Origin: Micropterus salmoides
Lineage: Eukaryota; Chordata; Actinopteri; Centrarchiformes; Centrarchidae
Length of the DNA: 64,000 nt
Direction of reading: 5' to 3'
NCBI RefSeq assembly: GCF_014851395.1
Contig: NW_024041150.1
Location: 35,599,585 to 35,663,584 of the forward strand
The notes below the pieces were generated by a model. That model searched no databases and had not been told where the DNA came from. It saw only the letters and a program-made list of their open reading frames with translations. This document shows, in pieces, positions 23,280-35,997 of the stretch; positions within the stretch are counted from its first letter, which is position 1; the number at the start of each line of letters is the position of its first letter. The translations under genes and the position numbers were made by a program.

Positions 23280-23958
23280 CTGAAATCGTTATCTATTACC
23301 TACATTGACAGTCAACTGTATATCGTGCACAGATCAATAGGAAACATTACACCCGGCCAACCCCTGTTGTCATGAGGATGGCATCCCATAATGCCACGTT
23401 TGTTCCTGGAGCAGATAATAATATTGGATATCAGTGCTAGTATTGATTAGATAACCTCATCGGGCACCGCCATAATGGGCTGTTGAGGGTTGTGTGCACG
23501 CCCCTATATAAGCGAATGAGAACATAGAGGGTTGTTATGGTTTCAGAGTCTCAGGGCAGGAATTATAGATTCTAAGAGAGCCATAGGAATAATAATTTTT
23601 TTTTTACCTTTAATCTACCACGTGTTGTTTTTGTTTCTGTTTATAACCAGTCACCCAGTACAAAATAAAGACGTGTTTTGTTTTTATTTTTCAAAAATCC
23701 TGCATCCATCATCCATGCTTCCTATTGGCTGAATGAAGCTGCTGCTGCCAGTGCTGGTTAACGTTCTTGGATTCACCAGCTGTCAAACAAATTTAACAAT
23801 GTTGTTGTCCTGATTAGATTGTGTGTACCTACAGCCATGCGACTTAGATTAAGCTAGTCATTGATTCCAGGATTATGCTTTAGTGACAACAATGGCCTGA
23901 GCGGATTAGTGTGCTTGTGTACATGTGGGTGAGTGCATTTGTTTATTGGTGCGTGTGT

Positions 23959-23971
23959 GTGGGGGGGGGGG
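23959..23971. repeat. Poly(G) run after GT repeat
   Basis: An 11-base G run directly follows a short GT repeat. It is a likely length-variable site. Confidence 0.85.
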
Positions 23972-25659
23972 CGGGTGTTTTCTGTGTATCTGGCTGCATT
24001 GTGCTAAAATGTTTAGTGCTAAACAGCCTCTCAGTCCCCTGTCATGCGTTGCCTCCCCTTGTTTTGTCCCCCGCCTCTTACCATACTTGTTAGAGCGGCG
24101 CCTGTTGTTAAGAAGGTGCTAATTCTTATCAGCTGTGACATGGGATCCTGACACCATTAGATTAATTCAATTCCTCACCCACAAGTCTCCAAATAATTAT
24201 ACAGATGCAGTGATAGCCCTCAGAAGACTGGTGAAGTTGGTGTTGGCTGTAATTAAACCTCTTTTGGTTTAGAGACATGCTTTTTGATACTGGAGTATCA
24301 AGTCATAAAAACTCACTAAAGTCACTCTTTGTAGTCAACTCCTTTTGAGATTTTAGGATAAGTCATAATTTCAGACTGCATATTTATTTTTTTCAGGGTT
24401 TGAAACTTGCAGGGTGTTTTTTTTTATTTTATTTTTTATTTTTTTTTGCTGTATCATGTTAAGCCTTCAGTAAATGACATTAAAATCACACCCCTACCCT
24501 CTGAGGTTAATTTGGTAGGCAAATGTTCACACTGTAAATGTTATGTTGCTGCCGTTTTTATAGTCTGCACTGTAATCTTAGTGAATGTGACCTTGGAGTT
24601 CTGCAAATTGCCTGACTGTAAAACTCAGCCTATGTACTCTCTACTGACCCAATGGGATTTTAAGACCAATGCAGATTGATTTGCTGTATGGGTGTATTCT
24701 TGTCTTGATATCTTTGTAAAAACAAAAAAACTGTTTGAGTTTTTGACCCAAAAACTGTGTATATTATTATTATTACAATATTTTTTTGTCTTGCACCAGT
24801 TTGTACAGAGATTTAAGAACTCTACCGAACCCATCTCATAGCTGTATCTCATAGACTCTCATAGCTGTTATGTTTTGTTTTTGCTATAAAAAAAGGTCAC
24901 AGTGCCAACACATGTAGGTTGTAAACCGCATATCCCCTCTACAGGCCGTTGTTGCATGTCGTATCTTTCTCTCCCCACATTTCCTGTTTGCCTCCCGACT
25001 ATATTCTGTTGATATATTACTCAATTAAAGGCAAAGTTTCCCCATAACTAGAGGTGTGAATCTTCGCTGGCCTTACTATTCCATTACCATTCACCTGTCA
25101 GCAATCCCAATGCACAACGTTTCTCGATTCATCAAGTATAGTATCTTTAGTTTTATATATGACTGCACATGGCTACTTTTTCAGCAGTAAATAAAAGCAG
25201 TCAGCTAAAACTGAACTCAACAGTCCATAATCTAAAAAGCTAAATTTTTTCAATACCAGTATCTGTATGACCCGCTTTAGTAACCGCTCTCAGGTTAGGG
25301 CTGAACTAAGATAAAAAGTCGGCCCTGGCATTTTTGGCCCAGACTGTACCCCTCACAATCTGTCAAACACCACCCACCAGTACACTATATTTGCGGTCCC
25401 CTTAAATATGCGTACTGTACTATTCCACCAAACCACTACAAAGCTGAGTAGTAAGTCCTGTGGACAAGTGTACCAGTGCAAGTGGACCAGTCTACTCACT
25501 CTCTCCCTGGTAATCGGACTGGCTGTGGAGTACTCAGTATCCATACTCTTATTTCCACTACTACCTCAACATCCTGTCTTGACTAAACAATGGCATAGGC
25601 AGAGAAGGAGAGGCTATTACAGTTAATTGGGTTATTAACATGGTTATAAACAATGCATG

Positions 25660-25776
25660 TCGAAGTGTCCTTGGGCAAGATACTGAACCCCGAATTGGCT
25701 CAGTGAGTGAATGGTGAATGCAGATGAGTGGTCGATAAGACTAGAAAGGCGCTATACAAATACGGAGCATTTACAT
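25660..25776. repeat. Dispersed fish repeat fragment
   Basis: TGTCCTTGGGCAAGATACTG, TGAATGGTGAATGCAGATGA, GTGGTCGATAAGACTAGAAA and GGCGCTATACAAATAC occur in the order known from a very common short fish repeat. Confidence 0.7.
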
Positions 25777-28770
25777 TCCCCACATGGCCAGCCACCTCTC
25801 CTCTTTCCATCTCCTGCTACCATTGCTGGTTATGGGCTGGTTGTTAGGTTGCTTTAAAAAAAAATATAAAGAAGCTATATGACCCGACCCCAGAGTGTGT
25901 TGGCCCACTGGAAAAATGGCTGGTACACAGAGTTGATGGCAAGGTTCTTGGCTGATTAGCTTTACTCGCTGTATTCTTTATGGTTTCAGACATTAGCTCC
26001 TGGTGACCCGCTAACGTGGTTCCTCAAATTCATTGCATTACCAAAGTATTTCATTTTATGTGGCAGATTGTACACATAGTGTACGTCTTGTCCAGTCCTT
26101 GCTTCCCAATGAGTTCATAAAATCTGAAATGTGCCCAGATGTCCCCTTTCAAAATACTGGGTGCATTTGTCATATCTTCCAACATCTAAAAGTAATGTTA
26201 GCCAAACGTTTGCCCTCAATTCAATGCCAGAGAACAACGTAACTTAACTTTATTGTCCAGCCGAGGCCACAAAATCTGCAATCAGCGTGAGTAGGCTATA
26301 CTTTTGTGTTTGCTGCAAACTCCCGATTATGTTCTGTCACTGCATCGATGCAGAATATTCCACGTCCACCTTACTGTGCATTTTAGAATCGAGAAATTAC
26401 CACACTTCCACCCATAACGTTATTGTGTATAAAGACACTGATACATTTTAAATGCCTGTAAAGCAAAATATTAGCTCAGATTTTATTAAATCAGCTTCAG
26501 TTTGAAGCAGTGAGAACTAAAAGTGAATAAAAATGTTAAAAATTGTGCTGCTTGTTTCTCTGATAGTTAATGTGTCGTCGAGTAGCATCAGATACTAACC
26601 AGATGCTGGAACATCAGATTTCATAGCAGCAGCGATAGTCATTGTTGAAATGAGGAAGTCAGTTTCTAATTTTAGTGACATTTATTCAAAATGTATGAAA
26701 TGAAACTTTATTTAGTACCATTATCTACTGTTCACTGTAATAGTTTTGATTATAATCTTTGTTTATTATAATAGTTTAGGGTCTAAATTTACTAAACGGG
26801 TGGTCCTCATACGGTTAGAAGTCTGTGTGTTTGTTTCAACAAGTGCCCATTGCCATAAATCCAGAGAACATGCATCTCTACATATATACTAGCCAACCAG
26901 TAGCATACATTACATCTAGATATATGATGCTTTATTGTGGAAGAGCACAGCATAATTCACAGTCCAGTATAGGTAATCAATACAGTGATGGATCTGATAG
27001 CGAAAATAGCCATATTTCGAGCGGATTTTTTAGATCAATTTTAGGACAAATACCATCACTTAACATGCCAAAAGCTTTTGTTCATTAAATGTATGACCTT
27101 TAGACTAGTTGATCTGATGAGTTGGTTTACAGAACAGAGCAGGAACTGCGTATTCCAGTTACTACACGTGCATAGTTGCTATTGAAATTATCTTTCACTG
27201 CTATCCATGCCTGGAAACTATCCACTGAGCAAGATTAATGAACTTGATAAGCTGTGATAAGCTGCTTTGCTAAATACTTAAAATGTCAAAGTTTATTAGA
27301 CATAGTCATCTTTGCTACATTATGTTGCTTTGGGATTTTCTTTGAAGTGCTTTAGCAGAATATGGAGCTTTTTTGAATTGTTTCATTATGTAGCCTGGTC
27401 ACGACAAGAAGTGGCACAGAGAAATTTGACCGTTTATCTAATACATAATATGCTGTGATGTAGTTATTACTTGCAGGGTAGCTGGTAAACTACTGAAGCT
27501 GGCTGGCTAACCACTAACGCACTGGCCAGGTGGGAACATGTTAGGCAGTCACAGCAACATTACTTCACTGAGTGTCTATGTGTAGTATACACCTTCTTAC
27601 CACTTTACTCTCAGAATTATACATGATACATAATTTAATTCAGTAAAGAGTTATGCTTGCTAAATGACTGTTGGAAGAGGATGGGGCGGAGGACAGAAAG
27701 CAAGCTTGCTAGCTTAGTTTGCAGGATTGCTAGCTTCGTCCCTCACGGCACAGTAATGCTGCTTTCGAATGGAATTTGTGAAGTTGTGGTTACGGTGGGA
27801 TCATGTGCACGACATCCTTGGCAAAACAATTTAGCAAACTAGTGAGCAGCATCGATATAATGAAAAGATGAGACCGTTTCGGGAATATCAACATGTGTCT
27901 CAGACATACTATAAAATTTAAAAAAGATAAACCTCTGTATAACAAAAATTGCTATATTACCTTACCAACCACCGAAAATTTTCTTCCATGGCCATTTCTG
28001 AAAACATGAGAAAACGCATCACAACTCTTAAACTCTGACCTCTCAGAAAATTCCACTTCCAAGAACATGAATCCCACAAGAGGGTAGTGTTCTTTATATT
28101 AACTGTCTGCAAACCCTAACCCTTTTTGTTGAGCAGTTTATACCTCCACAGAGGGAGGGTTAGACTATTAATAATCTATGAGAGCGACCTCCATTTTGGT
28201 CTAGTCTCGCTCTTTATGTTCAGCACAGTCAGGAAGTGTTGCTATTGGTCAGTGGCTCAAACTCACTACAGTTGAATTTTTGCTTCGCTGTTGATTTTCC
28301 AGATTGCAGCTTAATTAGCATTTAAATGCGGTTGTGACTGTGCCTCTTTATGGCACTTCTGACTTGCTGATTGTATGGATGATCGACAACCAAATCTGAG
28401 CGTGGTGTTTAAATTGTGTAAGCAGCGTCTGGTTTTGCTACAGCAAGCAGTTAGCTTGTGGGAGACAGACATGTGATGTTAAAATTGCTGCAGTAGCTTT
28501 TACGTTGCACTCAGTCACTTTAACAGCGTCACGTGTTGTAGCAAAGTTCTGTAGTTGTGTATTTATCTTTTTAAATCAGCTTTTTGAATGAGTGACCAGG
28601 GAGCTCCTTTTGATTTCCTTACTTTCTGTTTGTCTTTTCTTCTTTTTGTCCTTCTCTCTCCACCTCCAGGCTCACTTACATAAGGTTCACACTCTTTCTT
28701 CTTTTCCCCCATCCTCTCCTTCCTCCTCCTTCTCCTCCTACTGTTTGCCTTGCTCTCATTTACTGTACAG

Positions 28771-28821
28771 AAAATAAAGGAGACACAGGAAGAGAATGAG
28801 GCGGAAGAGCAAACAGCTCCT
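28771..28821 (+). other. Weak candidate phase-0 exon
   Basis: A long pyrimidine tract (28600-28745) ends in TTTACTGTACAG, followed by 17 open codons rich in charged residues (KIKETQEENEAEEQTAP) and then GTGAAA, a poor donor. Phase 0 on both sides is compatible with insertion after residue 66 of the kinase. The translation runs straight into a GT microsatellite and matches no family I know. It could be chance. Confidence 0.2.
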
Positions 28822-29160
28822 GTGAAATGTGTGTGTGTGTGTGTGCAAGGCCCCACCGCTGTGGCTTTGAGTAGGCCGAACACGGCAAGCTGTAATGGAT
28901 GTGCACATAAAAGTACACACACACACAGAAAAAGGCAGTCCCTTCATTATGTTTTCTTTCTATGTGAGGCAGGGTACACGAGCCGCCTCCTTTACTTTTT
29001 TTCTTTCTTCTACCTTTCTGTCGTCTTCTTCCCCTGTTTGTCTTCATTCTCTTACTCGCCCTGCACACTCTAATTTGTTTATTATTTTATTTTCATTTTT
29101 ACATTGTTATTTATTTCTCAGCAGTTCTTTCCAACAGTTTCAAGACTTTTTTTCTACCAG
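28822..29160. other. Microsatellite and pyrimidine-rich intronic DNA
   Basis: A GT run at about 28829-28845, an ACAC run at 28915-28926 and a CT/T-rich stretch at 28985-29130 are present. The long frames here on both strands are products of this composition. Confidence 0.6.
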
Positions 29161-29680
29161 CCATATGATTTTTCCTGTTAATTTTGTTTATTATTGTTCC
29201 TATTGTTCCATTTTTGGAGCATCAGCACCTCAATTCTATGAATCTGCTTTTTTTTGTCCTTGTGGCTTTTTATGTTGCACTTTCTGTCTTTCTAGCTTCC
29301 TTGTCTGTCAGTCTACGTCCGTTATTACACAATGATCAATATCTTTTAGACTAGGTAGGACGTGAAGAAAGCTTTTTACTAGTTTTTAAGAGTACATTTT
29401 CCTCTGATGGATATTTTTCAGATCATTTGTGAACGATTCAGTTAGTGAAAGATGCTTAAAACCTTGTACTGCTTACACAGTAGATGACGTTTGCTTCGTT
29501 GTTGAGCTCGATAGGTCAAGAATAAATTGCCAAGCTCATCTTTTAAGAAGACACGGACAAAAGGCCCTAAAAATGCCTTCTTTTTTCTTTCAAAAACCAT
29601 CATATGATTTTTCCTATTCATTTCTAATTATTGTTCCTATTACCATTTTTGGAGCATCAAAACCTCAACTTTTTTTAAAT
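29160..29680. repeat. Direct repeat pair flanking copy A
   Basis: CATATGATTTTTCCT...ATTGTTCCTATT...CCATTTTTGGAGCATCA at 29162-29224 recurs at 29602-29659 with small differences. The pair brackets the segment duplicated at 33 kb, giving a nested repeat structure. Confidence 0.8.
29233..29572. repeat. Duplicated segment, copy A
   Basis: It is nearly identical to 33033-33373 in the same orientation. Shared blocks include TTTTTTTTGTCCTTGTGGCT, CACAATGATCAATATCTTT, AAGAGTACATTTTCCTCTGA, GTTGAGCTCGATAGGTCAAG and ACACGGACAAAAGGCCCTAA. Copy A has extra bases near 29352-29360 and 29534-29540. No coding potential is evident. Confidence 0.9.
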
Positions 29681-29699
29681 GTGAGCAATCAATAAATCT

Positions 29700-30407
29700 G
29701 GACTTTTCTCTGCTTCTGAAGCAAACATTTTCCTCCTAAAATAGCAGAACCCCCTTCAGATTATATAACCAGTTATATTTCTGGCATTTTCAGTGGTGAC
29801 CAACAGGTAACGCTACTTTTTTCTTTTTGTTCTTTGTTTCTCATTCCTGTGGATTTCCTGCACGGTGCTTTGGAATCAAACCCCTGCTATGTTTGTTATT
29901 TTATATTTGCATCTCGCTCCCTGTGCAGAAATCTGTGTGGGTGTTCACTGCAATGGAGATGAGGACGAGTTATAGGGGTGTGTGTGTGTGTGTGTGGGAC
30001 GGTAAACAGAAATGGCTTGAGGAGAGTGTATGTGTGTGGGATGGCCAGTGTTGTGTGTGTGCTTTGATTTATGCCCTTAGCTTGATGTGATACAGCTGCT
30101 ATAGTGTGTGGGTCAATACTGAGAGGGAGAGATGTGGAAAGAGATGAGGAGAGAGAGATGGAGATAGACAAAAGGGAGAAAATTAGTCAGTGAAAGAGGG
30201 AGAGAGATGGAGCCAGAGTGGAAAGTAGTGAGAGAGACAGAGCCATAGTCAGAGTTATATAAGAAATCCACACAGCAAACAGCAGGCTCTAATACCCATA
30301 TTTACCCTCACAACAGGTTGGCAGGACTGTAGAGGAGGCGACCCGGCAATTTAAAATGAGTTGTTCTGTCGCTGGTACAAAGATTGCACAAAACACATTG
30401 TTAAGGT
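29700..30407. other. Intronic DNA with GT and GA tracts
   Basis: GT repeats at about 29980-29996 and a purine-rich GAGA block at 30120-30240 are present. No gene is seen. Confidence 0.6.
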
Positions 30408-31183
30408 TAGGGCTGAACGATAAATCGTTTTCAAACCAAAATTGCGATTTGAAAGAACGTGATTAGCTAATCGTGAAGATGGCGATTAAAATGTTGGTAA
30501 ATTATACAGCGCCTTTAACCCGTTTTAAACAGTCATGCTATTGAAAATTCATTCTGTTGTCGTCCTTGTGTGACAGATCTGCTCGCCAATCACAAGCGCC
30601 ATGTGGTCCTACTCACCAATCAGAGCGGGCATAACAACAAACAAAACTAGAGGAAAACGTGGGATAGTGGCGCCAGCCGAACCGAAACAGGCTATGGCTA
30701 TGCTGTGGTTTTGTCCGGCGTCAACTGCAGTGTTTATGCAGCAGAGTGTTTAGCCTACACGTTGTTAATATGTTGTTAATTTTTGATTTTGTGTTTCAAC
30801 TACGGATAACAGCTTTCTGTGTACCTGGAGCACATGGAGCATTTCAGAATAGGAGCGTATTGCCTGTCTGATTTTGCTGAGTTATTCAGATTTTGATTAT
30901 TTGTTCAGTTGTCCTTGATTTTTGTGCTTTTACTACGGTTAAGTATGCTACGTAGTTTTTGTTCTGTTTTAACTGTGTTTATTGTTGATGTACAATCGGG
31001 AGTCTGCAAAGGGTGTTTTTATTTTGAAAATCGACCGGATTCTTTATGCTTTATTCTGCTTGTGACATGGCTTCAGTCAAAAATAGACTGGCAGTGACTG
31101 GCAAAACTTCAGTAAAAAAAAATCGAATCACAATATCTGGCAGAAACATCGCAATTACATTTTTTCCCCAAGTCGTTCAGCTA
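30408..31183. mobile_element. Non-autonomous hAT-like element, about 776 bp
   Basis: The left end TAGGGCTGAACGATAAATCG and the right end, finishing AAGTCGTTCAGCTA, are inverted. The inner parts also pair (AAAATTGCGAT near 30440 against ATCGCAATTACATTTT near 31148). I see no clear 8-bp flanking duplication. Two short frames (30909-31097, 31046-31243) show no transposase motif. This type is abundant in fish. Confidence 0.7.
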
Positions 31184-33032
31184 AACAAACATGCTCACCA
31201 CATTTTCTACCTCATAAAACATTTAAGAAGTCCTTTTTATTAATCTTTTAAATGGTTCATATTGGCTTCCTTCTTCTCTTGTTTTATTAACTGCCGCAGC
31301 TTGTTGATATGTGGAGTTAAATCACGGGATGTCACACATCTGTTCTCATCTGTTTTTTAATGACAGACGGCCGCTCTTTGAGGTAAATGTCAGATTTAGG
31401 TTATCTGTGGATTTCCATTAGCTTCCATAAAGTGGATGCTAGTCTTGAGGCTTCTGATTGGCTCCCAGTTATATTGGCTATAGAGAAATGTTAGCTTAAA
31501 CTTAGCTGTGTTCCCACGTGGTGAGTCTTTCATTATAAACTGGAGACGCTATGTGGGATGTAAAAATAATGTTTTTCAAACAGATGTTTAGCCCTTGGAC
31601 CTGAACACCATTATGAGAGTGCAGCGTGAAACAATAACAGTTCCATATCATCACTAAATGAACTGAAACTTCATCAACTTGTTAGTTAGTCAATGTTGAC
31701 TCATTATGTTCTCATTTCTGTACAAACCTCCTCCATGAAGCAGTGCAAAGGAGCCAAAGTTAGGAACATATGATTCAGAACAAAGGCAGCAGTTTGTGTC
31801 GCTGTAGTTGTCTTTAACGCTTTTCACTAACTCTAAACCCCAATTTTTGAGCATTAATAACAATATCTAGTTGTTTGGGCAGTGAATAAACATTTAGTTT
31901 TTCATAAAAAGCTTTTGTCCTGATCAATATTAGCAGTTCTACACATTCATTCAGATTCATTAAAACCAGCATGCCCCAGATACATATCCAACTCCAATAC
32001 TACTGCTTGTATTTTATTGGTAATCTATGGTAAAGCGGCTAACTTGCCTTTGATCCACAATGGGCACAGCGTGTATTATTGATTTGTTACAATGAAATTA
32101 CTCTACATGGGCTGTTAGCAATACATGCATGAGTGTATTCAGCCGTGCACATTGACTCTAAAAGTCGGTCTGTCTCCCTGAGTGACTGGTGTTTTGTTAA
32201 CTGGAGCCTTCCAACTCCGTTTCTATTGATCTGACCTCATGTTCCCCCGAGACGTCACACCATCCGACGAGGGGACTCTACATAGTCAAGAAAAGCAGTA
32301 AATCCTCAAACTCCACTTTACATTCAATGAAAGTAGGAAGTCCTTAAAAACACTGAAGACAAGAGGTTGCGAGTCCAACCGTTCATTTTCATGCTCAGAA
32401 AATCTCTTAAAGCGTTTCCTCTACCAAAATGACCAGCAGTTTGTTAAAAACGTCAATGTTTTTTTATTAAATTGTGTGACAACAAACATTTCCTCAGACA
32501 AGGTATCATTTTCAAATCATGAAGACCTCATTTTGGAGGAGGAACTCGCTATAATATAGGATGTTCTTTGCTACTTCACGATATAGAAATAAAACACTGA
32601 AATGTTTTTTTATAAGCAAAATTGGAACTGACTGATAAAATTTAGTCCATTTGAAATAATATGTATATAATATGTACAAACTATGTAACAACTCAAAATG
32701 CTTTCTATAGTTTTTTTTTAAGAGGGGTGAGGGGGAGGGGTAAAAGTGGTTTAACGCCTCACGTCACTTCCCATCCCTTTTTTTTTTTCTACCCTCTTTT
32801 GAATGTTTATCTTTTGTGTCCCACCTTATTTTAATTCCTTACTTTCATTGTCGCCACCTGGTTGTGCTTTATTCCTCCTTCCTTGATCTGTAAATGCTCC
32901 CTCTCTCTTCTCTGACCTCCACTGTTCGTCATTCCATCCTCCTTTTCTTTGCTTTCATCCTGTCCTCCCTTCATCCACCTCCTCTGTTGCTCAAAACCTC
33001 TTGTATTGTCTTTTCAGCCACCGTCTCTGGGT
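31184..33032. other. Non-coding intronic DNA, no gene seen
   Basis: AT-rich, without recognised repeats or exons. G-rich and T-rich short runs lie near 32715-32740 and 32778-32790. Confidence 0.5.
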
Positions 33033-33373
33033 TTCTATTCGATGAATTTGCTTTTTTTTGTCCTTGTGGCTTTTTATGTAGCACTTTCTGTCTTTCTAGC
33101 TTCCTTGTCCGCTCACTTTCACAATCAGCCTATGTCCTTTGTTACACAATGATCAATATCTTTCAGACGTGAAGAAAGCTTTTTGCTAGTTTTTAAGAGT
33201 ACATTTTCCTCTGATGGATATTTTTCAGATCATTTGTAAACGATTCAGTTTGTGAAAGATGCTTAAAACCTTGTACTGCTTACACAGTAGATGATGTTTG
33301 CTTCGTTGTTGAGCTCGATAGGTCAAGAATAAATTGCCAACTTTTAAGAAGACACGGACAAAAGGCCCTAAAA
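33033..33373. repeat. Duplicated segment, copy B
   Basis: It is a direct copy of 29233-29572, displaced by 3.8 kb. It lacks a few bases found in copy A and has an alternative short insert near 33110-33130. Confidence 0.9.
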
Positions 33374-34990
33374 GTATAATGAAAAGTTTTAACGATCTGC
33401 AGTGCAATGACAACCGAGCAAAGTCTGTCTGCTGATGAAGGCCTTGAGTTGAGATGGGTTTGTCACTTGCGATGCTAACTCTTCACTTGCAACCTCCAGC
33501 ATAGAATCTGGCAAAGCAACGTCCGTATATATGGGAAAGCAGCACGAGCCTCCTTAAGCTTTCCAAGGGAACTCTTCTCTGTAAGTCTGACCAAGAAATG
33601 AGCTCGCTCATTTAACTATTGTATCTAACTGCATTACGATGTACTTTTCTGTTTGCCCAACTAGCTGCCTATTGCAAAGTTAGCATGACCCATTGCCAGG
33701 ATGGACTCTATGATGAGAAAAGGAGCCAGATTGCAAAATAGTTTGTTTTGGCAACCTTCTCCAAAGTGCAAATTTGTCTGCTCCATTTTAATGAGGGGCC
33801 TCTCTGAGAGGTTAATTAACCAAGGGATTACTTAAACTATGTCTTCTATCTGTCCATAGTATTGTTGAAAGATAAGAAGTTGGGGGAGAAATATAAATGT
33901 CAAACAAAAACATTTGCAGAAAATCACTAAGAAGTCCCAAAATGTGTGTGGACCAGGTGTAACTGTTGACCCCTGGGAGCTGCAGGCTTTTGATTTTGTT
34001 CCAGATATGTCTCTCATGTTTCACTTCAGTTTCCAAAGCTGCTTTAAAGACACTACTTTGTCTTCACTTCGTTTTGTGAACATTTTGTGTCGCATGTGAG
34101 GTTGAAGTTGTCTCTCGAACACTTGCCTTTTTTCACTTTAAAGAGCCTCACCTCAAACGTCACATCATTCTTCTTCTGTGGGTTTTGGAACATGATCGCA
34201 AGAAAGATTTATATCAGCAGCAAAAGGCTGGTGAAGTGACTTTGGGTGAGTTTACTTGCCTTTCGTCCTTGTATTGATCTCTCTCCATCACTCTTGTCCC
34301 CCCCACCCCCCGCTGCTGTTTTTTATCTCTGAGTCTTCCTCCTCTAGTCTGAACCTCCCATTCTTTTCCCTCTCCATCTTGTCCTGTCATTCCTCCTCCC
34401 TCCTGTGTCTGCAGAGTCTAAACCGCCGTTAGGCTTCAGTGTGCAACAGGCCATTAAGGAAAGTGTGTGTGCTTGTGTTTCATTGTGTGTGAGACACAGA
34501 GATACAAAGTTGATGAGTTATCTACAACGGCTGTGTCTAACATAGTGACACTCACTTTGGAAATGTGCTAATGATGAGGAGACGACAATATCTTGTGTGT
34601 GTGTTTGTGTTATCACTAATGAGAGAACACGTTTCAGTTTTGACAGGTGTGCATTTGTCTGCGTTGTCTATATGTGCTTGTATGTGTGTAAAGCTGCTAA
34701 CGTGCTAATGTGTGTTATCAGTCAGTGGAAGGTGTGCTTGTGTGTCTGTGTACTGTTCATCACGTCCTTGTCTCTCTCTCGCTCTGTGCTGTCGGCTGGT
34801 TAATGGAGACTGACGACAGAAAACTTGAGTTTTGCCGTGCTGACTCCTGAACTCATATCTGTTCTGTGTCAGAGAGTGATGATATTCACTCAGCTAGTTC
34901 AGTACTTAGCTATTATGAGTAAGGTAAATTTTCTTATAGTTTCCTATAACGTCTGCAAATGCTTCCGTCATTTGTCCTCTAACCTCTGCA
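33374..34990. other. Non-coding intronic DNA
   Basis: No exon that can be defended. GT-rich patches lie at 34462-34490 and 34590-34760. Confidence 0.5.
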
Positions 34991-34992
34991 CT

Positions 34993-35410
34993 TAAAGGTG
35001 CTATATGTCACATTTAACATTATATAACCATGCTGTGACCATAAAGTCAAAACACAGTGATAACCGGGCACCATGTAAGTGTGTTTGCATCAGCTGTTTT
35101 ATTGGGTTAGGGGAAGAAGAAGACAAGTCGCTGTTAGAAGCAAAATTTGACAAAGTGCAATCAGTGAATAAATCCTCATGTACATGAGGCGTGCGACTCA
35201 AATGTCACCCAAAATAGTGTCAGATACATCAGAATTATGTGGGCTGATCAAACAAACATAAACATGTGTATATCCATCACGTTGTTTCACCACTGTTTGA
35301 GGTTTGACTGGAGCTCTTTTAATTTCGCCGTCTTGTTGGGCCCTCTTCTTCTAAAATGGCTAAACTTAGCGCCCAGCTCCTTCGCTCACCGCTAGTGGAA
35401 GAAAAAAGCA
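34993..35410. repeat. Dispersed repeat fragment (TTAAAGGTGCTATATG type)
   Basis: The left end TTAAAGGTGCTATATGTCAC is the start of a common fish short repeat. The right end is not defined and the limit is approximate. Confidence 0.4.
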
Positions 35411-35590
35411 CATTAATTTGCATTTGTTTTTTGCAGATTGGGTTGTAGTTTGCCCTGCATTTTCTGTAAACCTGGCTACTGTTGCAGTCATGAACAAGCG
35501 AGGTCTACCTAAGACCTGACTTGGGTTGTGTAGTTGCATAAAACGCTGGGCTTGTGTGTGGTTTGAGGTTTGGTTATTTTGTTTAAGAAA

Positions 35591-35611
35591 TCTCTCTCTC
35601 TCTCTCTCTCT
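35591..35611. repeat. (TC)n microsatellite
   Basis: About 10 uninterrupted TC units. Confidence 0.95.
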
Positions 35612-35957
35612 GTGTTTGTGTAAGAAGTCACCTGTTTTAACTTCATGAAAGTAAAAATTGTACATTGTTATAAAGACCAACTCTAGAAAACTGTATGACA
35701 CATGCAGCTGAGAACACTTGAATTGGGATGCAGTAACACTGCATGAGACACAGAGGCCACAACATTTCCTCTGATGCTCTGCTGCTGTCACTGGGTGCAG
35801 TTTGTCCCGTCAGTGCACACATTCACACTCTTCTCATTGCTTTGCATTTCTTCTTTCCCAGCTTCCCTTTTTTTTAAAATTGTTCTTTTTCTTTTCCTTG
35901 TTTTGGTTTTATGACTCTGTGAGCGTCTTGTTTTTCGTTAACCCTGCTATCTCTTCA

Positions 35958-35961
<4 letters not shown>

Positions 35962-35994
<33 letters not shown>
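35962..35994. repeat. (TC)n microsatellite
   Basis: About 16 uninterrupted TC units followed by a C run. Confidence 0.95.

Positions 35995-35997
<3 letters not shown>

Larger units (their letters stand above)
22281..28770 (+). other. dgkh: Start of the large third intron
   Basis: The GTAGGA donor opens an intron for which I find no convincing constitutive acceptor. A block at about 22330-22710 (TGGGAAAGTCAGGAAAC, GTCAGGGAAAGTCATGG) looks like a dispersed repeat fragment. 23060-23500 and 24125-24265 are complex and TAAT-rich and may be conserved non-coding DNA. No other gene is seen on either strand. Confidence 0.5.

Noticed and set aside
34415..34462. Acceptor-like TGTGTCTGCAG followed by an open stretch (SKPPLGFSVQQAIKE)
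   Set aside because: It opens in phase 2, has no usable donor before a GT-rich run, and cannot join the upstream phase-0 exon.
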